Shown in pieces: positions 8,405 to 17,274 of a stretch of 64,000 bases of DNA (the stretch's first letter is position 1; the number at the start of each line of letters is the position of its first letter). Made by a program: the position numbers and the translations under genes. The notes below the pieces were generated by a model, which was not told the DNA's origin, did not search any database, and worked only from the letters and a program-made list of their open reading frames with translations. Source of the stretch: Rhodothermales bacterium (GTDB lineage: Bacteria; Bacteroidota; Rhodothermia; Rhodothermales; JANQRZ01); the NCBI GenBank assembly GCA_028284265.1, contig JANQRZ010000008.1, positions 62,001 to 126,000 of the forward strand. The letters run 5' to 3'.

Positions 8405-9355
8405 ATGCGTGTGGTTTCGCTTCTGCCTGCCGCCACGGACTGGCTCGTCGCGTTCGGGGCCGCCGATCTCGTCGTCGGGCGTTCGCACGCCTGCGATGCA
8501 GCGGAAGTCGCGCACGTCCCCGTGCTCACCCAGCCCACCGTCCCGACCGATGGCGATTCGGCAGCGATTGACGGGGCCGTGCGAGGCACACTCGGGCAGG
8601 GGCTGAGTCTGTATGATCTCGACCTCGATGTGCTCCGCGACCTTGCGCCCGACCTCGTCGTGACGCAGGCACAGTGCGCGGTGTGTGCGGTCGATCTGTC
8701 GACGCTCGAACGGGCACTCGCCGACTGGACAGGTGCGCAGCCCGCGCTCTTTTCGATGGAGCCGATGACCTACAAGCAGGTGCTCGACGCCGCCCTCCGG
8801 CTCGGACGGGCGGTGGGCCGGTTGCCCGACGCGATGCGAATTGTCGCTGAGGGTGAGACCAAGCTCCGCGCTTTGCAGGAACGGCTCGGCCTCGGTCGTA
8901 CTGACGACGAGAGCCGGTACCCGACCGTCGCGTGCATTGAATGGATCGAGCCGTTGATGACGGCGGGGCATTGGACACCGGACCTCGTGCGCCTCGCCGG
9001 GGGGCGGGCCGTCTGCGCCGAGGCGGGCGCGCCGTCGCGCTATGTGGACTGGCACACCATCGTCGAGGCCGACCCCGACGTGCTTGCCGTGATGGCCTGC
9101 GGCCTGTCCGTCGAGGTGGCGCAGCGCGATCTGCATTATCTCACCGACCGACCGGAATGGGCCTCGCTTCGGGCTGTCCGCGATGGGCGCTTGTTCGTCT
9201 TCGATGGCGATGCCTATGTCAATCGCCCCGGCCCGAGCCTCGTCCGCTCGGTCGAGCTACTGGCTGCCGCGCTCCACGGCGATCGAGCGGGAATCGAGGC
9301 GAAGCCGTGGGAGATGACACGGATCGGAGAGCAGGCAGCGTCGGCTGCACCGTAG
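8405..9355 (+). CDS. Cobalamin-binding, BtuF-like substrate-binding-fold protein
   Basis: A protein of 316 residues that begins MRVVSLLPAATDWLVAFGAA, the usual start of the BtuF/periplasmic-binding fold, with VVGRSHACD and PDLVVTQAQCAVCAVD. The second lobe begins near YPTVACIEWIEPLMTAGHW and ends RPGPSLVRSVELLAAAL. It has no signal peptide or lipobox, so it is probably cytoplasmic or released without the Sec route; many members of this subfamily lack one. It is annotated in relatives as a cobalamin-binding protein, but no B12 transporter gene is nearby, so the ligand is unproven. It starts 5 nt after ald and ends 9 nt before alr. Confidence 0.8.
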   Translation: MRVVSLLPAATDWLVAFGAADLVVGRSHACDAAEVAHVPVLTQPTVPTDGDSAAIDGAVRGTLGQGLSLYDLDLDVLRDLAPDLVVTQAQCAVCAVDLSTLERALADWTGAQPALFSMEPMTYKQVLDAALRLGRAVGRLPDAMRIVAEGETKLRALQERLGLGRTDDESRYPTVACIEWIEPLMTAGHWTPDLVRLAGGRAVCAEAGAPSRYVDWHTIVEADPDVLAVMACGLSVEVAQRDLHYLTDRPEWASLRAVRDGRLFVFDGDAYVNRPGPSLVRSVELLAAALHGDRAGIEAKPWEMTRIGEQAASAAP

Positions 9356-9364
9356 CTTACCGGC

Positions 9365-10480
9365 ATGGATACAGGCACCGAATCGCTGACCTGCGCTGAG
9401 ATCGATCTTGGTGCCCTCCGCACCAACCTCCGCTCGCTCCGGGCGCTGGCAGGCAAGGCCGAGGTCGTGGGGATCGTCAAGTCGAACGCCTACGGGCACG
9501 GGGTTGACCTCGTTGTGCCCGTGCTCCGAGAGGAAGGCGTCAGCCTCTTCGCCGTGGGAACCGTGGCGGAGGGCATGCAGCTTCGCCGACTCGGGGTGAC
9601 CGAGCGCATCCTCGTCTTCGCTGCACCGCTGCCCGAGCAGCTTCCGGCCTATGCGGCGCAAGGACTGGAGGTCACGGTGTCGTCGGTCGCTGTGGCTGAG
9701 GCAGTGGTGGCACTCGGCGCATCGCTGCGTGTCCACGTCAAGGTCGATACCGGGATGGGGCGGATCGGGTTGCAGCCGGATGAGGTGGCAGAGTCGATGC
9801 GGCTACTCCGCGCTACGCCGGGCATCGAGGTCGCCGGACTGTGGACCCACTTCGCCACCGCCGATGATCCCGACACGGATTTCGCCCATACCCAACTCGC
9901 CCGCTTCGAGGCCGTGCTGGCCGAGGTCGGGGAGCCGCTGCCGCCGCTGCATCTTGCGAATACCGGGGCAGTGCTCCAATTTCCTGAGACGGTGCAGCGT
10001 CGCGCCTTCGTCCGCGCCGGGGGCTATCTCTACGGGATGCCGTCGTCCGACCTCGTCGCCGAGCGCACCGAGGTCCAGCCGGTGATGCGACTCGTCACCC
10101 GCGTCGTTCACCTCAAGACCGTCGCGGTGGGCGACACTGTGTCCTACGGGCGGACGTGGACAGCCGAGGCTCCGACGCGCATCGCCACACTCGCGGTGGG
10201 CTACGGCGACGGCTACCCGCGCCAACTCTCGAACCGGGGCGAAGCCAGTATCGGCGGCAGGCGGTACCCGATTGCCGGGCGCGTCTGCATGGACATGACG
10301 ATGCTCGACCTCGGCCTGCCCGAGGGCCCCGGCGCGTCCGTATCCGTCGCCGATGAAGCCGTGCTCTTCGGTAAAGGTGGCCCGTCGATGACCGAGGTGG
10401 CGGCGGCGATGGGGGAGATGGCCTACGTCCTCCCGACCGGCCTCACCGCCCGCGTCCCCCGCGTGCCGGTTGACGGGTAA
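9365..10480 (+). CDS. alr: Alanine racemase
   Basis: A protein of 371 residues with a PLP-dependent TIM barrel plus a C-terminal beta domain. It makes D-alanine for peptidoglycan. The catalytic Lys39 lies in VGIVKSNAYGHG, and the second catalytic base is Tyr261 in GDTVSYGRTWTA. Other family marks are VHVKVDTGMGRIG and GRVCMDMTMLDLG with the substrate-binding Met. The start follows the previous stop by nine nt; the TAG stop forms part of a TAGCTTAC string that resembles a -7 box only 4 nt before the ATG. It is followed by a dispersed repeat. Confidence 0.96.
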   Translation: MDTGTESLTCAEIDLGALRTNLRSLRALAGKAEVVGIVKSNAYGHGVDLVVPVLREEGVSLFAVGTVAEGMQLRRLGVTERILVFAAPLPEQLPAYAAQGLEVTVSSVAVAEAVVALGASLRVHVKVDTGMGRIGLQPDEVAESMRLLRATPGIEVAGLWTHFATADDPDTDFAHTQLARFEAVLAEVGEPLPPLHLANTGAVLQFPETVQRRAFVRAGGYLYGMPSSDLVAERTEVQPVMRLVTRVVHLKTVAVGDTVSYGRTWTAEAPTRIATLAVGYGDGYPRQLSNRGEASIGGRRYPIAGRVCMDMTMLDLGLPEGPGASVSVADEAVLFGKGGPSMTEVAAAMGEMAYVLPTGLTARVPRVPVDG

Positions 10481-10499
10481 GTGCTAAACTCCATGTGTG

Positions 10500-10588
10500 G
10501 TCATCCCGAGCGAAGTCCCAGAGGGGCGAAGTCGAGGGATCTCTCAAGGCAGTCTCATTAGAGATTCCTCGGCTTCGCTCGGAATGAC
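10500..10588. repeat. Dispersed imperfect palindromic repeat, copy 1 (CCCGAGC type)
   Basis: The left end GTCATCCCGAGCGAAG and the right end CTTCGCTCGGAATGAC are near-exact inverted complements, and the inner GAGGGATCTCT and AGAGATTCCTC also pair. It fills the gap between the convergent alr and T9SS genes. Four related copies lie at 27159, 28857, 39185 and 43019. Confidence 0.85.
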
Positions 10589-10616
10589 AAATTGTAGAGG
10601 CTGCACTCTGGCTTGA

Positions 10617-12062
10617 TCACCGCGCCAGCGTCAGCCGCTGCGTCTGCACCGCGTCCCCTGCCGTCAGCCGGACGAGATAGACCCCGCTCGGCAGCGATCC
10701 GGCATCCCACAGAACCGTGTGCTTGCCCGCCGCGACTGGCCCATCCGCCAGCACTGCCACGCGCCGTCCGAGTACGTCGAAGACTTCGACGCGAGCAGAG
10801 CCAGCCTCAGTGGTTTCAAATGTGATGCTTGCGCTGTGTTCTACCGGATTCGGATAGGGGGTGTGCAAGCGCACCGTTTGCGGCGATGCAGACGGCGCGT
10901 TGGAGACGGAAGCAGGCGAGAGTGCCCATAGCTCCCGCCCATATGTCTCGCTCTCTGCGCTGAAGAAAAGTTTACCGTCATAGACGACAAAGCCATCGGG
11001 ATACGAATCGTCCCCCAAGTCATTTTCAGCAACGGGAGACGCTTCGCCCGTAGTGGCATCGTAGAATCCGACCCCATTACTTCTCCGGCTATAAAACAGC
11101 TTGCTGTCGTAGACAGTGAGGTGGTCGCCTAAGGAAACAGTAGAGGTTTCTCCTGTCGCTGCATCATAAAACCCGGACCGAAAGAATAGACGCTCATCAT
11201 AGTTCGTGAGATAAAAGTATCCTCCAGCCTCCTTAATCAGAGATGTTTCATCTGTACCTACGTCGTAAGCCCACAAGTCATAGTTGAAGCGCGCATCTAC
11301 AAAGAAGAGGCGATCATCGTAGACAGCGAATCGAAGAAGTAGATCGTCACCGAGAGAGAGGCCCGAACCGGGATTGATGTCGGTAATCCGCGTAGCCTCC
11401 TCTGTAACCGCGTCATATGACCATAGCTCGCGCCCGAACTCAAAGTCTTCGGCGGCGAAGAAAAGCTTGTCGTCATAAACCGTAAGCTGAGTGGGGTACG
11501 ACCAGCCAACGGGGTTAATGTCTGCGGCGAGAGCAGCTACATCCTTTGCTGCATCATAGAACCACAACTCGTATCCATTTTCTGAGTCGTAGGCATTGAA
11601 AAAGAGTCGGTTGTCATAGAGTACCGGGAAATCGATGCCATCAATGGTACTAGGGCTTATGTCAGCAGCGAGGGATACCTCATCGGTAGCCGAGTCATAG
11701 ACCCATATTTCTCGCCCTATCTCACTATCGCCATTGTATGCCTCGAAGAAAAGCCGACCATCGTAGACGATGAGATGCTGCAGAAAAGAGCTACCAAGTC
11801 CGGGGTTGATATCAACGGCAAGGGATACCTCATTGATAGCTGCATCATAGACCCATAGTTCTCGTCCATGAACACCGTCGTCCGCCGCAAAGAACAGCCT
11901 GCCATCATAGACCGCAGGACTAAAGTAGTCTTGGTCCCAGATAGATTCACGGATGGCGCTCTCTGGTCCGGGGTTGATGTCTGCGACGAGGGTGGCCTCG
12001 TACTGTGCCATCGCAGAGGAAACCATGCAGAGAACAGTAATCGTGAGCAGGAAGAGGCGCAT
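10617..12062 (-). CDS. T9SS-exported protein with eight 'YDxRLFF...GRELWxYD' repeats
   Basis: A protein of 481 residues. Its signal peptide is MRLFLLTITVLCMVSSAMAQ. About eight units of roughly 45 residues follow, each with VYDGRLFFAA and, in most, GRELWVYDA and SLAADINPG; these probably form a beta-propeller. The last 85 residues are a T9SS type-A sorting domain (YPNPVEHSASITFE, VEVFDVLGRRVAVL, LPSGVYLVRLTAGD). The repeat section is visibly less GC-rich than neighbouring genes, whereas the sorting domain is not. The ATG at 12062 gives the signal peptide; the 64 upstream in-frame residues look non-coding. Likely surface or secreted; the ligand is unknown. Confidence 0.85.
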   Translation of the reverse strand: MRLFLLTITVLCMVSSAMAQYEATLVADINPGPESAIRESIWDQDYFSPAVYDGRLFFAADDGVHGRELWVYDAAINEVSLAVDINPGLGSSFLQHLIVYDGRLFFEAYNGDSEIGREIWVYDSATDEVSLAADISPSTIDGIDFPVLYDNRLFFNAYDSENGYELWFYDAAKDVAALAADINPVGWSYPTQLTVYDDKLFFAAEDFEFGRELWSYDAVTEEATRITDINPGSGLSLGDDLLLRFAVYDDRLFFVDARFNYDLWAYDVGTDETSLIKEAGGYFYLTNYDERLFFRSGFYDAATGETSTVSLGDHLTVYDSKLFYSRRSNGVGFYDATTGEASPVAENDLGDDSYPDGFVVYDGKLFFSAESETYGRELWALSPASVSNAPSASPQTVRLHTPYPNPVEHSASITFETTEAGSARVEVFDVLGRRVAVLADGPVAAGKHTVLWDAGSLPSGVYLVRLTAGDAVQTQRLTLAR

Positions 12063-12248
12063 AGTTAGAGTGATTGACTCGCAAGGCTGGAGGGCAAGGT
12101 AGGAGCTTGAAGGCTTCATTAGGATGCATTCCTGCTTGCCCTGTAGAACGGAAATCGCGCGGTAGTGGTCCGGGACTCGGGAATCACAGGGCGGACACTT
12201 CAGGAACGATGCTATTTTCTCTCCCCTGCCCACTGCCCACTGCTTCCC

Positions 12249-12620
12249 GTGCACGTCCCCGACTATAACAAGCCCGAGGCCCCCGGCCTCGCGATGAACT
12301 TCGACAACTCAGTCTCGCTCTACCACATCGTGGCGGCGGATGACACCTTCGAGCAGGCCGCGCAGGACGTGGTCGCCCTGCTCCGCGAGGCGCAGGACCG
12401 TTACCCGGACTGGCCGCGCGTCTTCTACCTCGACATCCTCGGCCATGCCGACGAACAGGGGCGGCTCGACGAGGACTTCGTCGAGTTCCAGCAGGAGTTC
12501 TTCTTCTCGGTCATGGCCCCGTTCCTGACGGCGTTCGAGCTACCGCTCACGGGCGGCCTTGTCAACCCGGACCCGCAGCGCAACGACGTGCCGGACCGGC
12601 TTCGGATCGGCGATGGGTAG
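12249..12620 (+). CDS. Conserved-looking hypothetical protein
   Basis: A protein of 123 residues from a GTG at 12249 (MHVPDYNKPEAPGLAMNFDN); an ATG at 12294 would shorten it by 15. It is acidic, with no signal peptide or membrane helix, and has EEFF/aromatic-rich segments such as FVEFQQEFFFSVMAPFLTAF. Codon use is strongly GC-biased like its neighbours, which supports it as a real gene. I do not recognise the family. It lies divergent to the T9SS gene and 48 nt before the S9 peptidase. Confidence 0.6.
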   Translation: MHVPDYNKPEAPGLAMNFDNSVSLYHIVAADDTFEQAAQDVVALLREAQDRYPDWPRVFYLDILGHADEQGRLDEDFVEFQQEFFFSVMAPFLTAFELPLTGGLVNPDPQRNDVPDRLRIGDG

Positions 12621-12637
12621 CGATGGCCTGCGGCGGC

Positions 12638-12645
12638 TATCTTGA
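12638..12645 (+). promoter_or_regulatory. Candidate -7 box TATCTTGA for the S9 peptidase gene
   Basis: TATCTTGA, a variant of TAnnTTTG, sits 23 nt before the ATG at 12669. The identical octamer occurs upstream of the RNase D gene (51336-51343). Confidence 0.35.
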
Positions 12646-12668
12646 CCCTCTCACCAGCCGCCGCCCGC

Positions 12669-15101
12669 ATGTTGCTTCGCCTCACCGCTCTCTTCGCACT
12701 TCTGTTCACCGTGCCCGTCGCCGCGCAGCCGACGGAGCGGCCCCGCCTCACGGTGGAGCAAATCATGCAGGACCCTGAGACGTGGATTGGCGCGTGGCCG
12801 TCGGATGTGTTTTGGACTGACGCGGGCGACTACGTCTACTTCTCTTGGAACCCACGCGGGCAGTTTCCCAGCGACTCACTCTACAAGGTCGCCCCCGGTG
12901 AGATCGACCCGGTGGAGGTGAGCGCCGCCGAGCGCCGCAGCCTGCCCCCGCGCTTCACCGGCTGGCACACCGACCGGTTGGCCTACAACGGCGACTTCTC
13001 GATGCGCGTGTTTACCCGCGACGGTGATCTCTATCTCTACGTCGTGGGCGGAGACCCTGCGGTGCTTCCGATGACCGAGACGCGCGAGCGCGAGACCGAC
13101 CCGCGTTTCTCGCTCGATGGGCGGCGCGTCGTCTTCACGCGGGAGGGCAACGTCTACTCGCTCGACTTCACGACGGGGACTCTGCGCCAGCATACCGACC
13201 TGCGCGAGGGCAGCGAGCCGAAGGACCACACGCCGAGCGATCAGGATGCCTTCCTCGAACGCCAGCAACGCGACCTCTTCGACGTGCTCCGTGAGGCTGC
13301 CCGCGAGGACTCGCTCCGCGAAGTCGCCGAGGAGGTCGAGACCGCCGCGCGCGCTCTGCCACCCACCTACTACGTCGGCGACAAGGACGTGCGGCAACTC
13401 AGCCTCAGCCCGGACGAGCGCTTCGTCACATTTGTCTTGGTCGAGGATGTCGAGGCCGCAACGACGAGCATGACGGACTACGTCACGCAGTCGGGCTATG
13501 CCGAAGAACTGATTGCTCGCCCGAAGGTCGGCGCGCCGAGTGACCGCTACGAACTCGTCGTCCAAGACCTCGAACGCGACACGAGCTACGTGGTCGATCT
13601 GACGACGCTACCCGGAGCTTTCGCCCCGATTGACGTGGCCGCCGAGCGCGGCGAGACCGCGGACTCTAGCCGCGTCCTCATCCCCTTCGGTCCACGGTGG
13701 AGTCCCGATGGTCGGTATGCCGTGCTCGACATCCGCACGACCGACAACAAGGACCGCTGGATCGCCCGCCTCGATGCCGAAGCGGGCATGGTCACGAGCC
13801 TCGACCATCAGCGCGACGAGGCGTGGATCGCCGGGCCGGGTATCTCGTGGTGGGTCGGGTCGAGTGACGGTGGCTGGCTGCCCGATAGTCGGACCTACTG
13901 GTTCCAGAGCGAGGCGTCGGGCTACAGCCACCTCTACACGGTGGAAGTGGCGACGGGCGAGAAGCGGCAACTGACGGAGGGCGACTTCGAGGTGGATGAC
14001 GTGCAGCTCTCGCGCGACGGGCAGTGGTGGTATTTCGGCAGCAGCGAAGGCTCGCCCTACGAACGGCACTATTACCGGATGCCGGTCGAGGGTGGCGAGC
14101 GCGACCGGCTGACACGGCTCCCCGGTCGCAACGACGTGGCGCTCGGCCCGAGCGAAGACTGGCTCGGCATTCTGCACAGCCAGAGCAACCGCCCGCCCGA
14201 GGTGGTCGTCGAGCCGCCGTATGTCGGCGACCTGCCCGCCGGTCGGCAGCCGCCCATCCGGCAGGTGACAAGCTCGACGACGGATGTGTGGAACGCGTAC
14301 CCGTGGCGCGCCGCCGAGATTATCACGATCCCCGCGAGCGACGGGGCGGAGGTTCCGGCGCGCATCTATCGACCCGAGAATCCGAACGGGGCTGCCGTTT
14401 TCTTCGTCCACGGGGCGGGGTATCTCCAGAACGTCCACCGCTGGTGGAGCAGCTACTTCCGCGAGTACCAGTTCCACAACCTCCTCGCTGACCGGGGTTA
14501 CCTCGTGCTCGATATCGACTACCGAGGCTCGGCGGGCTACGGGCGCGACTGGCGCACGGCGATCTACCGCCACATGGGCGGGCGCGACCTGCAGGACTAC
14601 GTCGATGCCAGCCGGTGGGTCGGCAGCGAGTTCGGGATCGAGCCTGAGCGGGTGGCGATCTACGGCGGGTCGTATGGCGGCTTCCTCACGCTGATGGCGC
14701 TGTTCACCGAGCCGCAGCACTTCGGCGGCGGGGCGGCGCTCCGGTCCGTCACCGACTGGGCACATTACAACCACACCTACACGTCGAACATCCTCAACAC
14801 GCCCGTCGAGGACTCCCTCGCCTTCGCTCGGTCATCGCCGATTAACTTTGCAGCGGGACTCGAGGACCCGCTCCTCATGACGCATGGGCTGGTCGATACC
14901 AACGTGCAGCCGCAGGATATCTTTCGCCTCTCGCAGCGCCTCATCGAGTTGGGCAAGACCGACTGGGAGTTGGCCCTCGCGCCGGTCGAAGGCCACGGCT
15001 ACACCGAGCCGTCGAGTTGGACCGACAAGATGCGCCGCATCCTCGACCTGATCGAGCACAGCGTCGGGCCGAAGCGCTCGGGAGACGAGAGCGAGCGGTA
15101 A
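12669..15101 (+). CDS. S9 family (prolyl oligopeptidase/DPP-IV type) peptidase, exported
   Basis: A protein of 810 residues. After a signal peptide (MLLRLTALFALLFTVPVAAQ) comes a beta-propeller built of WD/PD40-like units (GWHTDRLAYNGDFSMRVFTR, WSPDGRYAVLDIR). The C-terminal alpha/beta-hydrolase domain carries the catalytic triad Ser668 in YGGSYGG, Asp743 in HGLVDTNVQ and His776 in EGHGYTEP. The family cleaves dipeptides or short peptides, often after proline. It would act in the periplasm. The ATG at 12669 is preferred because the nine residues upstream interrupt the signal peptide. Confidence 0.93.
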   Translation: MLLRLTALFALLFTVPVAAQPTERPRLTVEQIMQDPETWIGAWPSDVFWTDAGDYVYFSWNPRGQFPSDSLYKVAPGEIDPVEVSAAERRSLPPRFTGWHTDRLAYNGDFSMRVFTRDGDLYLYVVGGDPAVLPMTETRERETDPRFSLDGRRVVFTREGNVYSLDFTTGTLRQHTDLREGSEPKDHTPSDQDAFLERQQRDLFDVLREAAREDSLREVAEEVETAARALPPTYYVGDKDVRQLSLSPDERFVTFVLVEDVEAATTSMTDYVTQSGYAEELIARPKVGAPSDRYELVVQDLERDTSYVVDLTTLPGAFAPIDVAAERGETADSSRVLIPFGPRWSPDGRYAVLDIRTTDNKDRWIARLDAEAGMVTSLDHQRDEAWIAGPGISWWVGSSDGGWLPDSRTYWFQSEASGYSHLYTVEVATGEKRQLTEGDFEVDDVQLSRDGQWWYFGSSEGSPYERHYYRMPVEGGERDRLTRLPGRNDVALGPSEDWLGILHSQSNRPPEVVVEPPYVGDLPAGRQPPIRQVTSSTTDVWNAYPWRAAEIITIPASDGAEVPARIYRPENPNGAAVFFVHGAGYLQNVHRWWSSYFREYQFHNLLADRGYLVLDIDYRGSAGYGRDWRTAIYRHMGGRDLQDYVDASRWVGSEFGIEPERVAIYGGSYGGFLTLMALFTEPQHFGGGAALRSVTDWAHYNHTYTSNILNTPVEDSLAFARSSPINFAAGLEDPLLMTHGLVDTNVQPQDIFRLSQRLIELGKTDWELALAPVEGHGYTEPSSWTDKMRRILDLIEHSVGPKRSGDESER

Positions 15102-15139
15102 CGGCGGCTTACCCGTTGGAATAGACAGGGCTGCGGAAG

Positions 15140-16861
15140 TCAGCGCACGACGGAGAAACGACGGGCGAGCACCCGGCCTCCGGCTTCGAGTCGGACGACA
15201 TAGGTTCCTGGGGCCAGTGAGCGCGTATCGACCCGAGCCTCGGAGCGCCCTGGACCGCGCGAGCCGGTTTCTATCGTCTGGACCGTTCGGCCAAGGGTGT
15301 CGAGCACCGTGAGGCGGATCGGCCCTCGGCGGTCAAGGCGGTATCGGACGGTGGCGCTCGTCGAGGTTGGGTTCGGGGAGATGGCATCCAGCGACATTCC
15401 TTGTTGCGCCGGTTCGGCGGTAGACGTGGATGAGCGGAACGCGAAGTCGGTGACGAGGGGAAGGTGGTCAGATACGTCGGTGTCGCCAGCCTCAAGGTTG
15501 AAGTGCGTGAGTTCGTCGCTGGTCAGGGCCGGGGTGTAGAGACTGAACTCGTTGCCTGCTTCCAAGAGCGCGTCCGAGTACACGATGTAGTCGAGGCGAC
15601 CGGGTGAGAACGAACTGCTGGCTTCGGTCCAAGTGTAGTTGGCGGGGCGTCCGGTCGTCCGTGGCGCGGCGTCGGCGAGGGCCGTCCCATCAGCGTCGGG
15701 CGGGGCATCCGGCCCGAAGCGGTCGGTGTCTACGATGTCGCCTTCGAGGAGCGTCTGCACCTGCCGTCGGTCGCCGACAAGGTTCATGTCGCCCGCAACG
15801 ATCAAGGCGGTCGTGGCGGTGAACACACCCGACGCCCGTGCATCGCGGATGTGAGCGGCCAGCAGATCAAATTCAGCTTGCCGTCCGGCGTCGTTGCCGC
15901 AGCATGGAGGGTGCATGGAGACCACGTACAGTTGGCGGTCGTTTCCTAGGTCGAGTAGAGCAGCGAGGTTGCATGAGGTGGGCACATCGCTTCGTTCGCA
16001 CAGAGGCGTCGTTTCGAGAATGGGATACCGCGAGAGGACCATCGCGTCGGTGCCCGGCGACCCGGCTCCATACCACGATGTGCCGGGCAGGAAGTCCTCC
16101 AGCAGCGTGGCGATGTCAGCGGCGCTACTGTCGTACACCTCTTGCATCGCAATGACATCCGGCTGAGTCGTCTGGAAGATGCGCTCGAACGGTGCTCGGT
16201 AGGCTGCCTCCGTGATCCGGTCTCGAAGCACGTTGTAGCTGAGAACGCGGAGGTCTCCCGGTCGGCGGTCGAGGTCAACGGGAAGGCGGTCGGGTGGGGA
16301 GGCGTCTAGCTTGACGAGCACACCGCCGGTTTCGTCAGGGAGCACGTCGCCGTCAGCACCCACGATCACGACGCGGAGGGTCGGCGCTGGAAAGACCGGA
16401 GCACCACCAACGATGGCGTCGCGGCGAAGCGCCAGTTCGAACCGGTCTGAGGTCACCGTCGGCGCAGAGAAGAGGCCCAGTGTGGCGTGCCCCACTATCG
16501 TAGGGGATTGGCCGGGCAGGGTGACTTGACCTGTCCGCTCGCCGAATGCGTAGCGCACTTCGGCTCCGATGCCAGCGATAGCCTCGCCGGTTGAGGCGTC
16601 TCCGTCGGTGTCAACGTACAGGGTGATGGCGTCCTCGCTCTGGAGGCTGAGTTCCGTGCCCACCTCGAATGCGAGGTAGATATACGCCGCATCGCCCGAT
16701 CCCCAGAGTCTGCCCAAGTCCACGGGCGACCCGTCGCCGGTGCCGTCCGTGTAGAGCGGTACGTCCCATTCGTCGAAGAGGCCGTCTACGACGGGTTGAG
16801 CATGGGGTGTGGCACTTGCGAAGAGGATGGCTCCAACGAGAAGGCAGAGAAGACGGGGCAT
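15140..16861 (-). CDS. T9SS-secreted endonuclease/exonuclease/phosphatase-fold protein
   Basis: A protein of 573 residues in four parts: a signal peptide (MPRLLCLLVGAILFASATPH); an N-terminal beta domain (about 25-175) starting VVDGLFDEWD with YLAFEVG and TLYVDTDGD, like CBM9/DOMON-type domains; an endonuclease/exonuclease/phosphatase domain (about 200-470) with VLSYNVLRD, MQEVYD, VAGDMNL, LDYIVYSD and SDHLPLVTDF; and a T9SS type-A sorting domain at the end (ISPNPTSTSATVRY, LTVLDTLGRTVQTI, GTYVVRLEAG). The catalytic Glu, Asp and terminal Asp-His are all present. It may be an extracellular DNase or a phosphodiesterase on lipids or nucleotides; the fold alone does not say which. Confidence 0.9.
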   Translation of the reverse strand: MPRLLCLLVGAILFASATPHAQPVVDGLFDEWDVPLYTDGTGDGSPVDLGRLWGSGDAAYIYLAFEVGTELSLQSEDAITLYVDTDGDASTGEAIAGIGAEVRYAFGERTGQVTLPGQSPTIVGHATLGLFSAPTVTSDRFELALRRDAIVGGAPVFPAPTLRVVIVGADGDVLPDETGGVLVKLDASPPDRLPVDLDRRPGDLRVLSYNVLRDRITEAAYRAPFERIFQTTQPDVIAMQEVYDSSAADIATLLEDFLPGTSWYGAGSPGTDAMVLSRYPILETTPLCERSDVPTSCNLAALLDLGNDRQLYVVSMHPPCCGNDAGRQAEFDLLAAHIRDARASGVFTATTALIVAGDMNLVGDRRQVQTLLEGDIVDTDRFGPDAPPDADGTALADAAPRTTGRPANYTWTEASSSFSPGRLDYIVYSDALLEAGNEFSLYTPALTSDELTHFNLEAGDTDVSDHLPLVTDFAFRSSTSTAEPAQQGMSLDAISPNPTSTSATVRYRLDRRGPIRLTVLDTLGRTVQTIETGSRGPGRSEARVDTRSLAPGTYVVRLEAGGRVLARRFSVVR

Positions 16862-16875
16862 GATTTTGAGGATTG

Positions 16876-17256
16876 CTATGCGTCGTGTTCCATCGCGTGC
16901 CCGGCGGCTTTCCAGCCGCGGACGCCGCCTTCCATCGAGGCGACGTTCGTATAGCCCATCCGTGCGAGATTGTCAGCGGCGAGAGCGGAGCGGTAGCCGC
17001 CTCCGCAGTAGAGCACGATCTCCGCGTCGAGGTCCGGGACGGTTTGCTCGATGTCGCGCTCGATGACGCCTTTGCCGAGGTGGATCGCACCGGGGAGATG
17101 GCCGGCGGCCCATTCGCTCTCTTCGCGCACGTCCACCAGCACGAAGCTATCGCCGCGCGTCAGCCGGTCGGCGATGGTCGGCACGTCGGTTTCGATGATG
17201 CGGGCGCGGGCTTCATCCACGAGGCGGACGAATCGAGGCGGGTGTTGCTTTGCCAT
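16876..17256 (-). CDS. Rhodanese-like domain protein
   Basis: A protein of 126 residues formed almost entirely by one rhodanese domain: FVLVDVREESEWAAGHLPGA, then the active loop VLYCGGGYRS with Cys84, then MEGGVRGWKAAGH. The six-residue loop fits sulfurtransferase activity. It lacks a signal peptide, so it is cytoplasmic. It lies 18 nt after the patatin gene and 14 nt before the T9SS nuclease gene on the same strand, which suggests an operon, though no functional link is obvious. Confidence 0.9.
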   Translation of the reverse strand: MAKQHPPRFVRLVDEARARIIETDVPTIADRLTRGDSFVLVDVREESEWAAGHLPGAIHLGKGVIERDIEQTVPDLDAEIVLYCGGGYRSALAADNLARMGYTNVASMEGGVRGWKAAGHAMEHDA

Positions 17257-17274
17257 GTCGGTTTAGGGCGTCGA